DNA of 64,000 nucleotides. Origin: Bog-105 sp965277435 (GTDB taxonomy: Bacteria > Acidobacteriota > Terriglobia > Bryobacterales > Bryobacteraceae). Both the position numbers and the translations under genes were made by a program. Where the stretch lies: contig OZ255821.1 of assembly GCA_965277435.1 (NCBI GenBank), forward strand, positions 4,836,001 to 4,900,000, read 5' to 3'. The notes under the pieces were generated by a model. It was not told the origin of the DNA, did no database searches, and was given only the letters and a program-made list of their open reading frames with translations. Numbering within the stretch: position 1 is the stretch's first letter; each line of letters begins with the position of its first letter. Of the stretch, positions 62,864 to 64,000 are shown piece after piece.

Positions 62864-63336
62864 ACGTCGGACTTCGTGTTCGGAGACGCAATGCGGGTTT
62901 GCTTCTTCAGCCAGGGCTTCGGCTGATCGCCGCTATCGCGTTTGAACACGCGATCGTACATATGTTTGGTGCTGGTGGTGCCAAGCGAGGTGTTATACAG
63001 GTTGACCAGATCGAGCGCCGCCTTCACGTCGTCCTCGAATTGATGTAAAGCTTTAAGCTGGTCGGCGGAAGCCGGATAGCGCTTGCCCCTGGCCGTTTCG
63101 AGAAACATCTGATACCCGCCATTCAGCAGAATTGCGATTTCGGGACCGATCAGCACGCCTGCTTTTTCGATAGCCGGCTGGTTCTTGCCTTCGTCGCCGA
63201 TGACGGCTCCCACGCCATGTTTGGTGATCCGGACGCGCCCATCCGGCAAGCCGGCGATGCCAAAGTCCGCCTTGCGAAGAATGTCGACCCGTTCAGAAAA
63301 CGTGGGGATTTTCAAACGTTCGCGGCGAAAGAACAT
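62851..63336 (-). CDS. Conserved hypothetical protein
   Basis: 161 residues, not recognised as a named family. It holds KADFGIAGLPDGRVRITKHGVGAVIGDEG, GPEIAILLNGGYQMFLETARGKRYPA and a C-terminal helix NLYNTSLGTTSTKHMYDRVF. No Cys, signal peptide or membrane helix. The composition is plain and in keeping with neighbouring genes, so it is likely a real gene. Start: ATG at 63336. It converges on the TPR gene with a 13-base overlap and is divergent from the BrnT gene. Confidence 0.55.
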   Translation of the reverse strand: MFFRRERLKIPTFSERVDILRKADFGIAGLPDGRVRITKHGVGAVIGDEGKNQPAIEKAGVLIGPEIAILLNGGYQMFLETARGKRYPASADQLKALHQFEDDVKAALDLVNLYNTSLGTTSTKHMYDRVFKRDSGDQPKPWLKKQTRIASPNTKSDVQPV

Positions 63337-63405
63337 ACTTCAGTCTATATCGCCATCGGCAGAAACCGTTGCGTGGCCATACAGTTGTACCTACAATAGA
63401 AGTTA

Positions 63406-63681
63406 TTGGGCGTCGAGTGGGATCCAAAGAAGAGAGGCTGGACAATTCGAGAGCGTGGCATCGATTTTGCCGATGCCGTCAGCGTTCTCGAAGACGACAA
63501 TGCGATTACCATTGTTGACAACGAATCCGCTCCAGACGAAGAACGATTTGTGACTCTCGGACTCGATGTCTTCAGCCGCGTATTGGTAGTTGTTTACGTC
63601 TTTCGCGGCGAACAAATCCGAATGATCTCGGCACGTTCCGCCGAGCCGCATGAGAGAACCGAATACGAGGCACAAAGATGA
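63406..63681 (+). CDS. brnT: BrnT-family toxin (RNase of type II toxin-antitoxin)
   Basis: 91 residues from a TTG start. VEWDPKKRGWTIRERGIDFADAVSVLE, EERFVTLGLDVFSRVLVVVYVFRG and RMISARSAEPHERTEYE are all in the order seen in BrnT, a RelE-fold ribonuclease. It would cut RNA in the cytoplasm unless bound by BrnA. The antitoxin gene starts at the overlapping ATGA, giving a toxin-first pair, the usual order for brnTA. Confidence 0.87.
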   Translation: MGVEWDPKKRGWTIRERGIDFADAVSVLEDDNAITIVDNESAPDEERFVTLGLDVFSRVLVVVYVFRGEQIRMISARSAEPHERTEYEAQR

Positions 63682-63938
63682 AAGAAAGATACGATTTCAG
63701 CAAAGGAAAAAGGGGTCCGGTAATCAAAGTCCCGGAAGGCAAAGAAAAGATCACGATCCGGCTGGACACCGAAATCTTAAACTGGTTCCGTAACATAGTC
63801 GGCGAGGCCGGCGGCGGCAATTATCAGACGCTCATGAACAACGCTTTGCGCGAGTACATCGAAGGCAAAACCCCAAAGCTGGAAGACACCTTGCGGCGTA
63901 TCATCCGCGAGGAACTAAAGGCGAAAGACGCGGCTTGA
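63678..63938 (+). CDS. brnA: BrnA-family antitoxin
   Basis: 86 residues. KEKITIRLDTEILNWFRNIVGEAGGGNYQTLMNNALREYIEG is the ribbon-helix-helix DNA-binding signature of BrnA; the preceding residues (FSKGKRGPVIKVPEG) form the toxin-contact end. It should bind and silence BrnT and repress its own operon promoter. Its ATG overlaps the toxin stop by four bases. The last third (LEDTLRRIIREELKAKDAA) is an extra helix beyond the minimal fold. Confidence 0.87.
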   Translation: MKERYDFSKGKRGPVIKVPEGKEKITIRLDTEILNWFRNIVGEAGGGNYQTLMNNALREYIEGKTPKLEDTLRRIIREELKAKDAA

Positions 63939-63949
63939 ATCCCTTTCTC

Positions 63950-64000
63950 ATGGATCCTCAACTACCCATAGCCGCCATCACTGATGAATTCTCGCCGAAG
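63950..64000 (+). CDS. Start of sugar-phosphate isomerase/epimerase (cut by window edge)
   Basis: The last 51 bases open a frame from the ATG at 63950: MDPQLPIAAITDEFSPK. IAAITDEFSPD is a common opening of xylose-isomerase-like TIM-barrel proteins (sugar phosphate isomerase/epimerase). It sits 11 bases after brnA on the same strand. A second gene of this superfamily is at 53351-54337. Only 17 residues are visible, so the call is weak. Confidence 0.5.
   Translation, partial: MDPQLPIAAITDEFSPK

Noticed and set aside
1..64000. CRISPR array or prophage
   Set aside because: No regularly spaced repeats and no phage structural, integrase or lysis genes were seen.

Overview
The window reads as chromosomal DNA from an acidobacterium. 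The strongest sign is four copies of the long, ATPase-less MacB/FtsX-type permease known as ADOP (acidobacterial duplicated orphan permease) at 247-2694, 5183-7609, 18811-21333 and 38647-41163. Supporting signs are a TonB receptor with a carboxypeptidase-like N-terminal domain, a winged-helix/TolB-propeller protein, a PEP-CTERM-like exported protein and several Cys-containing or TPR proteins of acidobacterial type. The class within the phylum cannot be fixed from this piece. I see no rRNA genes, CRISPR array, prophage or plasmid functions.

Layout. 1-5083: tail of a Uma2-type nuclease, one ADOP permease, a collapsed defence locus in which a DUF1156-type DNA methylase fragment is joined out of frame to the end of a SNF2-type helicase, and a PEP-CTERM-like exported protein. 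5183-16485: ADOP 2, a membrane glycosyltransferase, the nitrogen-control set glnD-glnB-amtB on the minus strand, then a plus-strand group of DHA2 exporter, methyltransferase and small RNase III-like protein. 16775-25945: GH97 glycosidase, ADOP 3, a cysteine-free ArsC/Spx-like protein, a small Cys-rich exported protein followed by a TonB receptor, a Cdd1-type helix-hairpin-helix protein, a thioesterase and tRNA-Gly.

25894-31664 is a decaying stretch. A ROK kinase runs into the tRNA gene on the other strand, an HD-domain gene has two frameshifts and an amber codon, and glgP (glycogen phosphorylase) is split by an IS630-family element with a clean TA target duplication. glgP also lacks an internal block and its C-terminus. 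31847-38641 holds a CadC-like protein, then a probable metal-handling cluster (Cys/His-rich exported protein, two-domain multicopper oxidase with a Met/His-rich tail, TolC-like channel, ArsP-type permease), then tRNA-Thr.

38647-48862: ADOP 4, a pRiA4b ORF-3-type gene with one in-frame amber codon, a divergent SDR/HxlR pair, an MFS transporter whose first membrane helices lie in another frame, and a sigma/anti-sigma/DUF4097 operon next to a response-regulator phosphatase. 48883-64000 is mostly metabolic and envelope genes: an oxidoreductase, a large hydrolase, cupin, thioredoxin 2, a TIM-barrel isomerase, a glycolipid-type glycosyltransferase, PAP2 phosphatase, proline dehydrogenase, class A penicillin-binding protein, two TPR proteins (the second probably starting at CTG), a BrnT/BrnA toxin-antitoxin pair and the start of another sugar-phosphate isomerase. 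Function calls come from recognising motifs by eye; no database search was run.
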